From assembly GCF_002950945.1 (NCBI RefSeq), contig NZ_CP012673.1, positions 5,827,001 through 5,891,000 on the forward strand: a stretch of DNA of 64,000 nt, given 5' to 3'. Source of the stretch: Sorangium cellulosum (GTDB lineage Bacteria > Myxococcota_A > Polyangia > Polyangiales > Polyangiaceae). The notes below the pieces were generated by a model. That model did not search any database and was not told the origin of the DNA. It saw only the letters and a list, made by a program, of their open reading frames with translations. A program made the position numbers and the translations under genes. Of the stretch, positions 1 through 8,855 are shown one piece after another (the stretch's first letter is position 1; every line of letters starts with the position of its first letter).

Positions 1-184
1 CCGCGAAGGCCAGCACCCGTCGCGGCTCCGTCGCGGCGCCGTCCGCCTTCGCCGCGGCAGGCGAGCGCAGCCCGTCCGCCTTCGCCGCGGCCGTCGCGCC
101 GCGCCCGCGGCGCCCCGTCAGGGTTGCGGGCCGTTCTTCCTCGATGCGCCGCGCCGCGCCTCGCTCTTGCCTTTGTCCGATCAT
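1..184 (-). CDS. Possible N-terminus of an unknown protein, cut by the window edge
   Basis: An open frame starts with ATG at 184 and runs off the left edge without a stop, giving about 61 residues beginning MIGQRQERGAARRIEEERP. The motif AAAKADG appears twice, encoded by two copies of a short direct repeat near 40-58 and 75-93. An AAGGTGG-like ribosome binding site lies about ten bases upstream of the ATG. The visible part is Arg/Ala-rich and matches no domain I know. It may be a real 5' end or a chance open frame in GC-rich DNA. It would be transcribed in the same direction as the hydrolase gene to its right. Confidence 0.35.
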   Translation of the reverse strand, partial: MIGQRQERGAARRIEEERPATLTGRRGRGATAAAKADGLRSPAAAKADGAATEPRRVLAFA

Positions 185-413
185 GGTCGCGCCACCACCT
201 TTTTCCGGTGGAAATGCAAGCGCGATACCGTAATGCCCCCTCTACACCCCGGCGTTTTTCCCCGTGATCACGTCCGGCGACATCTGCTGAGTCCGGCACA
301 GGCGCCTCGATCGAGGCGATCTGCCACGCTCGTCCCCCCCTGGCCCCCGAGGAACCGACCCAGGCCGCGCCCGCTGAGCACCTCCGCCTCTTACGACATG
401 CACCTGCGTTACA

Positions 414-538
414 GAGCAGCGGTCTCCCGCACAGGAGACGGGCCCAGATCGGCGTTTTCGGCGCGGAGGCGCACTCCTGTGCGCTGAGCACCGAAAACGT
501 CGAGATGGGCCCGTATCCGAAGCGGGTGACCGCTGCTC
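414..538 (-). repeat. Long imperfect hairpin element, copy 1, directly behind a stop codon
   Basis: This is a 125-base imperfect inverted repeat. Its central 101 bases (426-526) match the reverse complement of 4522-4622 at nearly every position. On the reverse strand it begins one base after the stop codon of the hydrolase gene (540-542), so it would form the start of that transcript's 3' UTR. Stems visible: outer arms 414-430/522-538, a GGGCCC-containing stem, a CGTTTTCGG/CCGAAAACG stem and an inner GCGCAC/GTGCGC hairpin. No T-run follows. I see nothing else in the remaining gap 185-413. Confidence 0.85.
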
Positions 539-539
539 A

Positions 540-1790
540 TCAGGGGGCGCTCCAGCGGCGCACGAGATCCGGCACGGCCGTCTCGGCCATGCGGGTCAGG
601 TGCCGCACGTGGTCCGGCTTCTGGGTGCCCGCGTAACCGCGGACGTGGAGCGTCCCCTTGTGCGCCTCGGAGAGCGGGACGAACCGGGGCGGGCTCGCCG
701 CGCCCGCCACCCCGGCCACGCCCTGAATCGCCTGCGGATCGGCGCCGCCGCCGGTCGAGAGGCGCTGCGCGCCCGCGAGCTTGAGCAGGGCGTCCGTGCT
801 CTCGTGGGTTCCGGCGTAATCGCCCACCGGGATAATCTCCGAGTGGGTGATCGAGAGGAGCTTCTTGCCGCTGGCCGCCTGCTCGGCAAAACGCGTGAAG
901 GGCTTGAGGCGCTCCATGTCCAGGCTGTGGTCGAGCGGCATGTAGCCGGTATGGATGCCGTCGAGGAGGAGCACGGCATCCACGCTGTCCGCGAACCCCG
1001 GCTGGTTCAGGAGCCCGCGCACCGCGCCGTACCCCGCGCTGAACGCCGAGAGCGCGACGCGCCGGAGCCGGGCGTCGCGCAGCCCGCGGGCCGAGAGCGC
1101 GGCCTGCGTCTTCGCGAGCAGCGCCGGAAGGTACGAGCGGATCGAGAAGCGGGTCTCGTAGGCGGCCGAGCTGATCCCGAGGTTGATGATCATCACGACC
1201 GCGTTCAGGCCGGCGCGCTCGAACCCCGCCGAGACAACGTCGTTGACGCCGTGGAAGTGGATCACCAGATCATAAGCCCCGTCCGCCGAGGAGAAGGAGG
1301 CGGGGAAGACGATGATCCCGTCCGGGATCGGGATCACCCGGGTCCGGTCGAGCGTCGCGTCGGCGCGATCCTCGGGCGCGGCGGCCGGCGCCGCCGCCTC
1401 CACCTTGGCCTCGGGCGGCCGCGCCGCCTCCGCCTTCGCCTGCACCGGCGCGGCCGTGACCGCCGCTCTCAGGGCGGCCGCCGTGGCGGGTTGCATCGCC
1501 GAGCTCGTGGGGATGTCGAGTCCCGCCGCACCAAGCTGCATGGATACGGCAGCGCTCAGCAGCAGCCCGAGGCCCGCACTCACCCCCGCGCCGACCGCGA
1601 TCAGACGCCTCGTGGAGCGCCGCGTCGGAGCCTCCATCACCGGAGCCGCCTCCGCGATCGGCATCGCGAACGGCGAGAGAGACGGGATCGACGCGGGCTC
1701 GCGGCGGAAAATTAAAGTGGGCTCGTTGTCGTCGTCATAGGGCAGCTGGGCCTCCGCACTGGGGGGGGTTGCGGGGAACATGCCGCCCAT
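540..1790 (-). CDS. Membrane-anchored alpha/beta-hydrolase-like protein
   Basis: The 416-residue protein has an acidic/Pro-rich cytoplasmic head (1-60), one predicted membrane helix at about 63-85 after an Arg-rich stretch, an Ala/Pro/Glu-rich linker (100-145) and a C-terminal globular domain. That domain has hydrolase-like features: a DLVIHFHG strand-turn near 174-181, a serine in a nucleophile-elbow-like SAFSAGYGA (Ser about 251), and LLLDGIHTGY near 274-283. The catalytic His candidate lies in the C-terminal HVRHLTRM region. It is therefore probably an extracytoplasmic esterase or peptidase-like enzyme; the substrate is unknown. A TTG at 1793 and an ATG at 1781 are alternative starts. Its stop abuts hairpin element copy 1. 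Confidence 0.75.
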   Translation of the reverse strand: MGGMFPATPPSAEAQLPYDDDNEPTLIFRREPASIPSLSPFAMPIAEAAPVMEAPTRRSTRRLIAVGAGVSAGLGLLLSAAVSMQLGAAGLDIPTSSAMQPATAAALRAAVTAAPVQAKAEAARPPEAKVEAAAPAAAPEDRADATLDRTRVIPIPDGIIVFPASFSSADGAYDLVIHFHGVNDVVSAGFERAGLNAVVMIINLGISSAAYETRFSIRSYLPALLAKTQAALSARGLRDARLRRVALSAFSAGYGAVRGLLNQPGFADSVDAVLLLDGIHTGYMPLDHSLDMERLKPFTRFAEQAASGKKLLSITHSEIIPVGDYAGTHESTDALLKLAGAQRLSTGGGADPQAIQGVAGVAGAASPPRFVPLSEAHKGTLHVRGYAGTQKPDHVRHLTRMAETAVPDLVRRWSAP

Positions 1791-2526
1791 CAAGCGAGCA
1801 GTGTGCCAAGCATGCCAGACGCCGGCGCGACGAAATTCCCCAAGGTAATCTCGCCTCGACGGCCGTCAAGCCGCCTCGACAGGGTCGGACATGGTCCAGG
1901 CAGTTGGGTCATGCATTCCTCAGGGAATCACCTTACATGACCAGGACACCTACATTGTCTCTACCTCGCAGTTCCTCGCCGCATCGCGCACCTCGTCGCG
2001 CCCACAGGAAGGTGACTGCCCACGTCATCGAGCCCACAAGACATGACGCGCTCCGGCACGCCGCGGGCGACTCCTGGTCGCACCGCGTCATCCTCGTGAA
2101 TGCACGAAGATAGTCTGTCGCGACAGGGGATGTGACGGCGGCGACGCGGGGAGGAGCGGTCGGCGGGCCTGGTCGTCGTCACGCGATGTTGTCATGACGT
2201 GATGTCGCGACTCCCGCGTTCGCGGCGGTGGTCAAGCTGGCCTATCGGGCGAGGAGGCGAGGAGGCGGTAAGAAAAACGCTCGCGGCCGGGGCCTCTGCT
2301 GCGCGCGGCCAGCGGCGCCGCTCGCAGGGCCGCCGGGCAGGCCGTGGCGGGCGCGCGCCCGGCGCGCAGGCGGCGGCCGCGCGGAACCGTGCTGAACCGC
2401 GCGCTCCTCGCCGAGCGGCGCGCTCCCGGAAAGGCGGGGCGGCTGCCGCCACGGCGCACGTAAATCTTGACAGCGACGGGTACCTCTTGATCTCCTCGCC
2501 CTCCCTCCTACCATCACGGTCTCCCT
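1791..2526. other. Intergenic region without a convincing gene
   Basis: These 736 bases lie between the divergent hydrolase and cysK genes. Frames here look like GC-driven chance ORFs. A TTGACA hexamer at 2467-2472, about 55 bases upstream of cysK, could be a -35 element, but no convincing -10 follows at the right spacing. I see no RNA gene or riboswitch-like structure. Confidence 0.4.
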
Positions 2527-3519
2527 ATGAGCACCTTCCCCCATGTCTACGAGGACAACACCCAGAGCATCGGCCGCACGCCGCTCGTCCGGCTCCGCCG
2601 CGTGATCGACGGCGCGCCGGCCACCGTGCTGGCGAAGATCGAGGGCCGCAACCCGGCCTACTCGGTCAAGTGCCGCATCGGCGCGGCCATGGTCTGGGAC
2701 GCCGAGAAGCGCGGCGTGCTCGGCCCGGGCAAGGCGATCGTCGAGGCGACCAGCGGCAACACCGGCATCGCGCTCGCCTTCGCCGCCGCCTCGCGCGGCA
2801 TCGAGTGCGTGCTCAGCATGCCCGAGACGATGAGCATGGAGCGGCGCAAGGTGCTCGTGGCCCTCGGCGCCAAGCTCCTCCTCACGCCGGGCCCCCAGGG
2901 CATGAACGGCGCCATCGCCAGGGCCGAGGCGCTGGCCGCCTCCGATCCCGGCCGCTACGTGATGATGCGGCAGTTCGAGAACCCCGCGAACCCCGCGATC
3001 CACGAGACCACCACCGGCCCCGAGATCTGGGAGGACACCGGCGGCAACGTCGACGTCTTCGTCTCCGGCGTCGGCACCGGCGGCACCCTCACCGGCGTCA
3101 GCCGCTACTTCGAGCGCACCCGGGGCCGGCCCCTGCACTCCGTCGCCGTCGAGCCCGTCCACTCGCCGGTCATCGCGCAGACGCTCGCCGGCCAGCAGCT
3201 CACCCCCTCGCCGCACAAGATCCAGGGCATCGGCGCGGGCTTCGTCCCCAAGAACCTCGATCTCTCGTTCGTGGACCAGGTGGAGGCGGTCTCGAACGAC
3301 GAGTCGATCGCCATGTCGCGGCGCCTCGCCCGCGAGGAGGGCATCCTCTGCGGCGTCTCCTGCGGCGCGGCCGTGGTCGGCGCGAGCCGGCTCGCGCGCG
3401 ACCCCAGGTGGGCGGGCAAGACCATCGTGGTCGTCCTGCCGGACGCGGGCGAGCGGTACCTCTCCGGACCCCTGTTCGAGGGCATGTTCGCCGAGGTCGA
3501 ATCCATGAAGGCCTCGTGA
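2527..3519 (+). CDS. cysK: Cysteine synthase A (O-acetylserine sulfhydrylase)
   Basis: CysK makes L-cysteine and acetate from O-acetyl-L-serine and sulfide with pyridoxal phosphate in the cytoplasm. The 330-residue protein is full length and closely follows the CysK rather than the CysM pattern. The PLP lysine is in NPAYSVKCRIG (Lys48), the substrate-binding loop is TSGNTG (75-80), the phosphate-binding loop is GVGTGGTLTG (181-190), and the PLP pyridine contact is in CGVSCGAAV (near 278). cysE follows after 7 bases, so the two enzymes of the pathway are almost certainly co-transcribed and could assemble into the cysteine synthase complex. Confidence 0.96.
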   Translation: MSTFPHVYEDNTQSIGRTPLVRLRRVIDGAPATVLAKIEGRNPAYSVKCRIGAAMVWDAEKRGVLGPGKAIVEATSGNTGIALAFAAASRGIECVLSMPETMSMERRKVLVALGAKLLLTPGPQGMNGAIARAEALAASDPGRYVMMRQFENPANPAIHETTTGPEIWEDTGGNVDVFVSGVGTGGTLTGVSRYFERTRGRPLHSVAVEPVHSPVIAQTLAGQQLTPSPHKIQGIGAGFVPKNLDLSFVDQVEAVSNDESIAMSRRLAREEGILCGVSCGAAVVGASRLARDPRWAGKTIVVVLPDAGERYLSGPLFEGMFAEVESMKAS

Positions 3520-3526
3520 GGTCGAC

Positions 3527-4510
3527 GTGAGCGAGAAGTGCGACGCCGTCGCCCCGTCCGGCGAGCTGCACGGGGTGGTCGAGGAGCTCATCGCGGGGTA
3601 CCGGGAAGACCCGCGCGCGCACCACATCAACAAGCGCTTCACGCCCTCCCGCAAGGAGATCATCGAGATCATCGATCTCCTCCTCCAGGTCTTCTACCCG
3701 GGCTACCACGGCCGGCAGGACCTCTCGGACGAGGATCTGCTCTACCACGTGGGCACGCTCGTCTCGACGCTGCGGCAGAAGCTGGAGCGGCAGATCGAGC
3801 GCTGCCTGTGCTTCCAGGACGAGACCTCGCACGCCGGGGCCATCGACATCCCGAAGTGCCGGCAGCGCGGCTACGACGTGGCGCGGGTGTTCGTCAACCG
3901 GCTGCCGACCGTCCGCCGGCGCCTCCTCCTCGACGTGCAGGCCGCCTACGACGGCGACCCGGCGGCGGCCTCGATGGACGAGATCATCCTCGCCTATCCG
4001 GGCCTGCTCGCCGTGACGGTGTACCGGGTGGCGCACGAGCTCTACCTGCTCGGCGTGCCGCTCATGCCCCGGATCATGAGCGAGTGGGCGCACACGAGGA
4101 CGGGCGCCGACATCCACCCGGGCGCCAACATCGGCGACAGCTTCTTCATCGACCACGCGACCGGCGTCGTCATCGGCGAGACGTCGGACATCGGCGCGCA
4201 CGTCAAGCTCTACCAGGGCGTGACGCTCGGCGCGCTCTCGCTGCCCCAGCACTCGCGGGGCGCGCGCGGCCTGAAGCGCCACCCCACCGTGGAGGACCAC
4301 GTCACCATCTACGCGAACGCCACGGTGCTCGGCGGCAAGACCGTGCTCGGGGAGGGGAGCGTGGTGGGCGGCTCGGTGTTCCTGACGAAGAGCGTCGCCG
4401 GCGGCCAGCGCGTGGCCAACGAGCCGCCCCGCCTCCGCGTCGCCTCGCCGTCCACCCTCCCGCCCGGCATCCCCGGGCTGGATCCCGGCATCCTCGACTT
4501 CGACATCTAG
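3527..4510 (+). CDS. cysE: Serine O-acetyltransferase
   Basis: It acetylates L-serine with acetyl-CoA, supplying O-acetylserine to the CysK encoded just upstream. The 327-residue protein has an all-helical N-terminal half (1-180) of the longer EpsC/SrpH type and a C-terminal left-handed beta-helix built from hexapeptide repeats (about 193-300). The active-site region is FIDHATGVVIGE, with the catalytic His near 209. The chain ends DFDI: a C-terminal isoleucine is the residue by which serine acetyltransferases insert into the CysK active site, so complex formation is plausible. The start is GTG, 7 bases after the cysK stop. The stop codon abuts hairpin element copy 2. Confidence 0.94.
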   Translation: MSEKCDAVAPSGELHGVVEELIAGYREDPRAHHINKRFTPSRKEIIEIIDLLLQVFYPGYHGRQDLSDEDLLYHVGTLVSTLRQKLERQIERCLCFQDETSHAGAIDIPKCRQRGYDVARVFVNRLPTVRRRLLLDVQAAYDGDPAAASMDEIILAYPGLLAVTVYRVAHELYLLGVPLMPRIMSEWAHTRTGADIHPGANIGDSFFIDHATGVVIGETSDIGAHVKLYQGVTLGALSLPQHSRGARGLKRHPTVEDHVTIYANATVLGGKTVLGEGSVVGGSVFLTKSVAGGQRVANEPPRLRVASPSTLPPGIPGLDPGILDFDI

Positions 4511-4633
4511 AGAGGGGGGCGCCCGCTTCGGATACGGGCCCATCTCGACGGTTTCGGTGCTCGGCGTACTGGAGTACGCCTCCGCGCCGAAACCGCCGAT
4601 CTGGGCCCGTCTCCTGTGCGGGCGACCCCCTCT
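4511..4633 (+). repeat. Long imperfect hairpin element, copy 2, directly behind the cysE stop
   Basis: This 123-base imperfect inverted repeat begins at the base after the cysE stop (4508-4510). Its core (4522-4622) is the same 101-base sequence as copy 1 in the same orientation relative to the upstream gene. Several differences between copies are compensated on the opposite arm: CGGTTTCGG/CCGAAACCG here against CGTTTTCGG/CCGAAAACG in copy 1, and an inner GGCGTAC/GTACGCC here against GCGCAC/GTGCGC. The outermost arms (about 4511-4526 and 4618-4633) have a different sequence from copy 1 yet pair with each other. No T-run follows. Confidence 0.87.
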
Positions 4634-4715
4634 CTGCGGGGCGCGGAGCAGGAGAGAGGTTGGGGGGCTTTCGTGATTTGGGCCGGGGGGTTTGGCGGGG
4701 ATCGCAGGCGGGGGG

Positions 4716-5006
4716 TTATCGGTCGGAGTGGCCGAGGGAGCGATCGGGGGAGATGTGATCGCGGATCGCCTGCTTGAGCTCCTTGGGCTCGGGGAAGCGC
4801 TCGGCCGCGGCGCGCGAGAAGAGCGGGGCGCCGTCGAGCGCGACGTCGAAGACGCCGCTCACGCCGGGCGACAGGAGCACGTCGATCTCCTCGGGGAAGG
4901 TCGTGAGCAGCTCCTGTGCGATCCAGGCCGCGCGGGTGAGCCAGCGGCACTTCGGGCAATACCGGATCGTGACGAGCGGCCGCGCGAGGGCAGGGACGGT
5001 GTCCAT
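4716..5006 (-). CDS. SelT/SelW/SelH-like (Rdx family) thioredoxin-fold protein
   Basis: This 96-residue protein matches the small Rdx family, cysteine-containing bacterial relatives of selenoprotein W. The redox motif CPKC lies near residues 17-20 in VTIRYCPKCRWLTRAAW, followed by the usual helix and strand (GVSGVFDVALDG) and a PEPKELKQAIRD-like C-terminal helix. Family members are proposed thiol-redox proteins; no substrate is established here. It follows mgtE on the same strand after 33 bases, so it may be read from the mgtE transcript. A short gap separates it from hairpin copy 2. Confidence 0.88.
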   Translation of the reverse strand: MDTVPALARPLVTIRYCPKCRWLTRAAWIAQELLTTFPEEIDVLLSPGVSGVFDVALDGAPLFSRAAAERFPEPKELKQAIRDHISPDRSLGHSDR

Positions 5007-5039
5007 GGCGAGAGGTTAGCGCAGGCGCGCGGGGCAGGC

Positions 5040-6473
5040 TCAGACGAGGAACGTGCGCGCGAGGCCGAGGAAGATGAAGAAGCCCATGCTGTCCGTGGTG
5101 AACGTGAGCAGCACGCTCGCCCCCTGCGCCGGATCGCGGCCCAGGCGGTGGAGCACGAGCGGCACGGCGCAGCCGACCATCGCCGCGACCACGAGGTTGA
5201 GCAGGATGGCCGCGGCCATCACCAGGCCGAGCGGCACGCTGCCGTACAGCGCGACGGCGAAGAGCCCCACGACCGTGCCCCAGACGGCGCCGTTCATCAG
5301 GCTCACGACGAGCTCCTTCTGGACGAGGTGGCGCGTGTTCGCCCTCGTGATCCGGTCGAGCGCGAGGCCGCGGATCAGGAGCGCCACCGTCTGATTGCCG
5401 GTGTTGCCGCCGATGCTGGCCACGATCGGCATGAGCGTGGCCAGCGCGACGATCTCCTGGATCGTGCCCTCGAACAGCCCGATCACCCGCGAGGCGACGA
5501 ACGCGGTGAGCAGGTTCACGGAGAGCCAGAGCCACCGGTTCCTCGCGCTCGTCCACGGGGGCGCGAAATAGTCCTCCTCGCCCGAGAGGCCGGCGCGCCG
5601 CAGCGCCTCGCTCTGTGCCTCGCGTCGCAGGAAGTCCATCACCACGTCGACGGTCAGCCGCCCGAGCAGCTTGCCGCGCTCGTCCACGACCGGCGCGGCG
5701 ATGAGGTCGTAACGCTCGAACGCCCGCGCGGCGTCGCTGGCGCGCTCGCGCGGCGTGAAGCTCAGGACATCGGTGGACATCACCGCGCTCACGGGCGCGC
5801 TCGGGGGGCGGAGCAGGAGGTCCTTGAGCGAGAGCCCGCCGCGGAGCACGTTGCGCGCGTCGACCACGAACAGCGTCTCGGTGTGCGGCGGCAGCTCGGC
5901 CCGCCGGCGCAGGTCCCCGAGCGCGGCCCCGAGATCCCAGGTGTCGCGGACGCTCACCACCTCCGGGCTCATGAGGTGGCCGACCGAGTCGTCCGGGTAG
6001 GCGATGGTCGACCGGAACACCGACTGCTCGCGGGCGTCCAGCGAGCGGTACACCTCGGCGACGATCTCCGGATCGATCGACTCGCTCACGTAGGCCAGAT
6101 CGTCGGGATCGAGCTGGGCGAGCAGCGCGACCAGGCGAGGGCGCTCCGTCGCCGCCACGAGCGAGTCGCGGACCGAGCTCGACGCCTCGAGCACGACCTG
6201 GGCGGCGTGCTGCGGCTCGAGCTCCGCCCACACGACGAGGCGGTCCGCCGGGGGGAGCACCTCGATGATGTGGGTGAGATCCGCCGGGTGCAGATCCCGG
6301 ATCTTCTTGTGCAGCAGGGCGAGATTTTGCCGGTGGACCAGCGACTCGATGAGCTCCTTGTTCTTGCTCTCCTGCTTGTGGGTCAGGGCCTCGATGATCC
6401 GTTGCTTCTCGAGCAGGGTAGTCACCAGGCTCAGGCTCTCTTCTAGTCTCTCCTGGGACCTGGACGTGCTCAT
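5040..6473 (-). CDS. mgtE: Magnesium transporter MgtE
   Basis: The 477-residue protein has the full MgtE layout: an N-terminal MgtE_N helical domain (about 30-150), two CBS domains (about 160-285) that sense cytoplasmic Mg2+, a connecting helix, and five C-terminal membrane helices (about 300-477). The pore region has the family motif with PIVASIGGNTGNQT near the first membrane helices. It is an inner-membrane, Mg2+-gated channel for Mg2+ uptake. I chose the ATG at 6473 because the family N-terminus begins here; the same frame stays open far upstream but would run antisense to the Sel1 lipoprotein gene, which is divergent by 117 bases. Confidence 0.95.
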   Translation of the reverse strand: MSTSRSQERLEESLSLVTTLLEKQRIIEALTHKQESKNKELIESLVHRQNLALLHKKIRDLHPADLTHIIEVLPPADRLVVWAELEPQHAAQVVLEASSSVRDSLVAATERPRLVALLAQLDPDDLAYVSESIDPEIVAEVYRSLDAREQSVFRSTIAYPDDSVGHLMSPEVVSVRDTWDLGAALGDLRRRAELPPHTETLFVVDARNVLRGGLSLKDLLLRPPSAPVSAVMSTDVLSFTPRERASDAARAFERYDLIAAPVVDERGKLLGRLTVDVVMDFLRREAQSEALRRAGLSGEEDYFAPPWTSARNRWLWLSVNLLTAFVASRVIGLFEGTIQEIVALATLMPIVASIGGNTGNQTVALLIRGLALDRITRANTRHLVQKELVVSLMNGAVWGTVVGLFAVALYGSVPLGLVMAAAILLNLVVAAMVGCAVPLVLHRLGRDPAQGASVLLTFTTDSMGFFIFLGLARTFLV

Positions 6474-6590
6474 GGAGGCTCCGGGCGCGGTGCGCGCGGC
6501 GCCGAGCATAGCCCGGCGCGCTCGGCGCGCGAGTGCGCGGCGCGATCGCCGTATTGACCGGACCCCACGGCTCATGGTTCTGTCGGCGCG

Positions 6591-8567
6591 ATGAAGCGCG
6601 CCTCCGATTTGTGCGTGGTTGGCCTCTCGCTCGCAGCCGCAGCCTGCGGGCCGTCCCTGGATCCCGAGGTGGTGGTGCACGCGCCCCGGCCGACCGCCTC
6701 GACGCCGGCGAGCGCGAGCGAGAACACCGGTGGGTGTCCGCCCATTGGCCACACCGAGCCCCTCGTCGTCGACTGGCTCGCGACCCGCCGCTCCGATCTC
6801 GGGCTCGTCATGAAGGAGGGCGTCGCGGTCGTCTCGTACGACTGCTCGACGCTGAAGCTCCTCACGCAATGCCGTCTGCCAGGCTCCTACTCGTACGCCA
6901 GTGTGGCCCAGCAAGCCAACGTGATTCAGCTCACAAATCCAGCGGAGCTCCAGGCGAACGTCCCGTTCGGCGCCGCGGCGCTGAACAGCGCCATCGAGGG
7001 CGGGCGGGCGCTCGACGTGGCGCTCGTGCCGTCGGGGAAGCTGACGACGACGGTGGTGTCTGCCTCGCCGCAGGAGCTCGCGGGCAGCTGCGAGGGCGCG
7101 ACGCACTTCGTGCGCGGCGCGCTCCTCGGCGCGTTCGCGATGGCGCCGGGCAGCCGGGGCGCGGCGCGCCCGGCCGATCAGGTCTTCGCGGCGGCGAGCG
7201 CCGCGGGGGCGTCGGGCCAGGGCGGCACCACGAGCAAGGAAGGGGAGCTCGAGGCCTGCCGGAGCGCGAAGCCGGACGCACATGCGCCCGCGGAGCGGTG
7301 CCAGGCGCCGCTGCGCCTGGAGCTCGTCCCGCTTTCCGCGCGGCGGCCGGCGCAGGCCGAGGCGGCGCCGGCGCCGGCGCCGGTCGAAGAGGAGAACCCG
7401 ACGCTGGCGAGCCCTTGCCCGCACGGCACGGTCCTGAGCGGCGGGAAGTGCTCCTCGCCGGCGCTCGCGCCGGCGCAGCTCTGCAGCCCGAACGACTCGC
7501 GGGCGTGCGCCGCGCAGTGCGGCAAGGGCGATGTCGGCAGCTGCTACCACCTCGGGTATCATTATCTCAGCGGCAAGGACCTGCCGCGCGACGACGCGCG
7601 GGCGGCGTCGCTGTTCGAGAAGGCCTGCGACGCGGGGATCGCGCTCTCGTGCTTCGCGCGGGCCAAGCTGCTGATGCGCGACATGGTGAGCAACAAGGCG
7701 GTTGCGGACGCCGCGGGGCGGGCGAAGCTGCGAGAGCTCTCCGACAAGGCGTGCGCGCTCGGCGACGGGTGGTCGTGCTGGAGCGTGGCGGAGTGGTACC
7801 TCCGGGAGGGCCCGCAGGCGGTCTTCCCGAGGGATCCGGCGCGCGCGGTCGCGCTCCTCCGGCGCGGCTGTGATCTCGGCCAGGGCCCGAGCTGCAGCGC
7901 GCTCGGCGACATGCTGGTCGAGGGGAAGCTCACCGCGAAGGACGTCCCGGCGGCCGTGGGGGTGCTCCAGCGCGCCTGCGAGGGCGGCCTCGCGGAGGAC
8001 TGCGTGGCGCTCGGCGACATCCTCCGCAAGGGGCAGGGCGCGCCGAAGGACGGGGTGAAGGCGATCGCGGCGTACCGGCGCGGCTGCACCCTGGGCGACA
8101 TGCGCGCCTGCAACGCGGCGGGCTCGGTCTACGCGGAGGGAGACGGCGTCCCGAAGGACGTCGCCAAGGCGTACTCGTTCTTCGAGAAGGGGTGTCCGGA
8201 CAAGGGCTTCGGCGCCGAGGCGTGCATGAGCCTCGCCGGGATGTACGAGAAGGGGACCGGCATCCCGAAGGACATGGCGCGCGCCGCGGCGCTCTACGAG
8301 CGGGTGTGCGGCACGGGCGGCTGCCTGCGCGCCGCGGAGATCTGGCAGCGCGGCGACGGGGTGCCGGCCGATCCGGAGCGCGCGTTCTCGCTCTACGAGA
8401 AGGCCTGCCTGCAGTGGAGCGAGAAGAAGGCGTGCGACGCGTTCGGCCCGCTCCTGGAGGGCAAGGACAAGGAGCGGGCGCGAGCCTTCTACGCCGACCA
8501 GTGCGCGCGGACGCAGGACAAGGCGGCGTGCGCGAGCCAGAAGCGGCTCGGCGGCGCGCGCAAATAA
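6591..8567 (+). CDS. Sel1/TPR-like repeat lipoprotein
   Basis: The 658-residue protein starts with a lipoprotein signal (LSLAAAACG, lipidated Cys about 19), so it should be anchored in a membrane outside the cytoplasm. Residues 25-300 are a low-similarity region; 300-650 is a solenoid of Sel1-type repeats, each about 35-40 residues with a GDG(V/I)PKD(V/M)AKA-like turn and paired cysteines (for example SCSALGDML, RACNAAGSVY). The regular Cys pattern suggests one disulfide per repeat. Such repeats usually act as protein-binding scaffolds; no partner is evident. It is divergent from mgtE. Confidence 0.85.
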   Translation: MKRASDLCVVGLSLAAAACGPSLDPEVVVHAPRPTASTPASASENTGGCPPIGHTEPLVVDWLATRRSDLGLVMKEGVAVVSYDCSTLKLLTQCRLPGSYSYASVAQQANVIQLTNPAELQANVPFGAAALNSAIEGGRALDVALVPSGKLTTTVVSASPQELAGSCEGATHFVRGALLGAFAMAPGSRGAARPADQVFAAASAAGASGQGGTTSKEGELEACRSAKPDAHAPAERCQAPLRLELVPLSARRPAQAEAAPAPAPVEEENPTLASPCPHGTVLSGGKCSSPALAPAQLCSPNDSRACAAQCGKGDVGSCYHLGYHYLSGKDLPRDDARAASLFEKACDAGIALSCFARAKLLMRDMVSNKAVADAAGRAKLRELSDKACALGDGWSCWSVAEWYLREGPQAVFPRDPARAVALLRRGCDLGQGPSCSALGDMLVEGKLTAKDVPAAVGVLQRACEGGLAEDCVALGDILRKGQGAPKDGVKAIAAYRRGCTLGDMRACNAAGSVYAEGDGVPKDVAKAYSFFEKGCPDKGFGAEACMSLAGMYEKGTGIPKDMARAAALYERVCGTGGCLRAAEIWQRGDGVPADPERAFSLYEKACLQWSEKKACDAFGPLLEGKDKERARAFYADQCARTQDKAACASQKRLGGARK

Positions 8568-8855
8568 GCAGCGCGGCCCCCGCGCTCGACCGCGACGGCC
8601 ACGAGCGCGATGGGGTCGAGGGGCGGAGCGGCCTCTCCGCACCACCCATGAACAAACCCGATACACTCCCTGGTTGACGTCGCGCGTTGAGCGCGTCGGT
8701 CACCAACTCTCCGAGCGGCTGCTGTTGCCAGGGCGTCAGTCGAGGGTTGTCAGGCGCGCGGCTTCCACGTACGATCTCCTCAGTCACGACGAGCTGGGGT
8801 GAAGCTGACGGCGTCCTGGGACCTGGATCGAGGTCCCGGTGTGGGGAGGGCGGCG

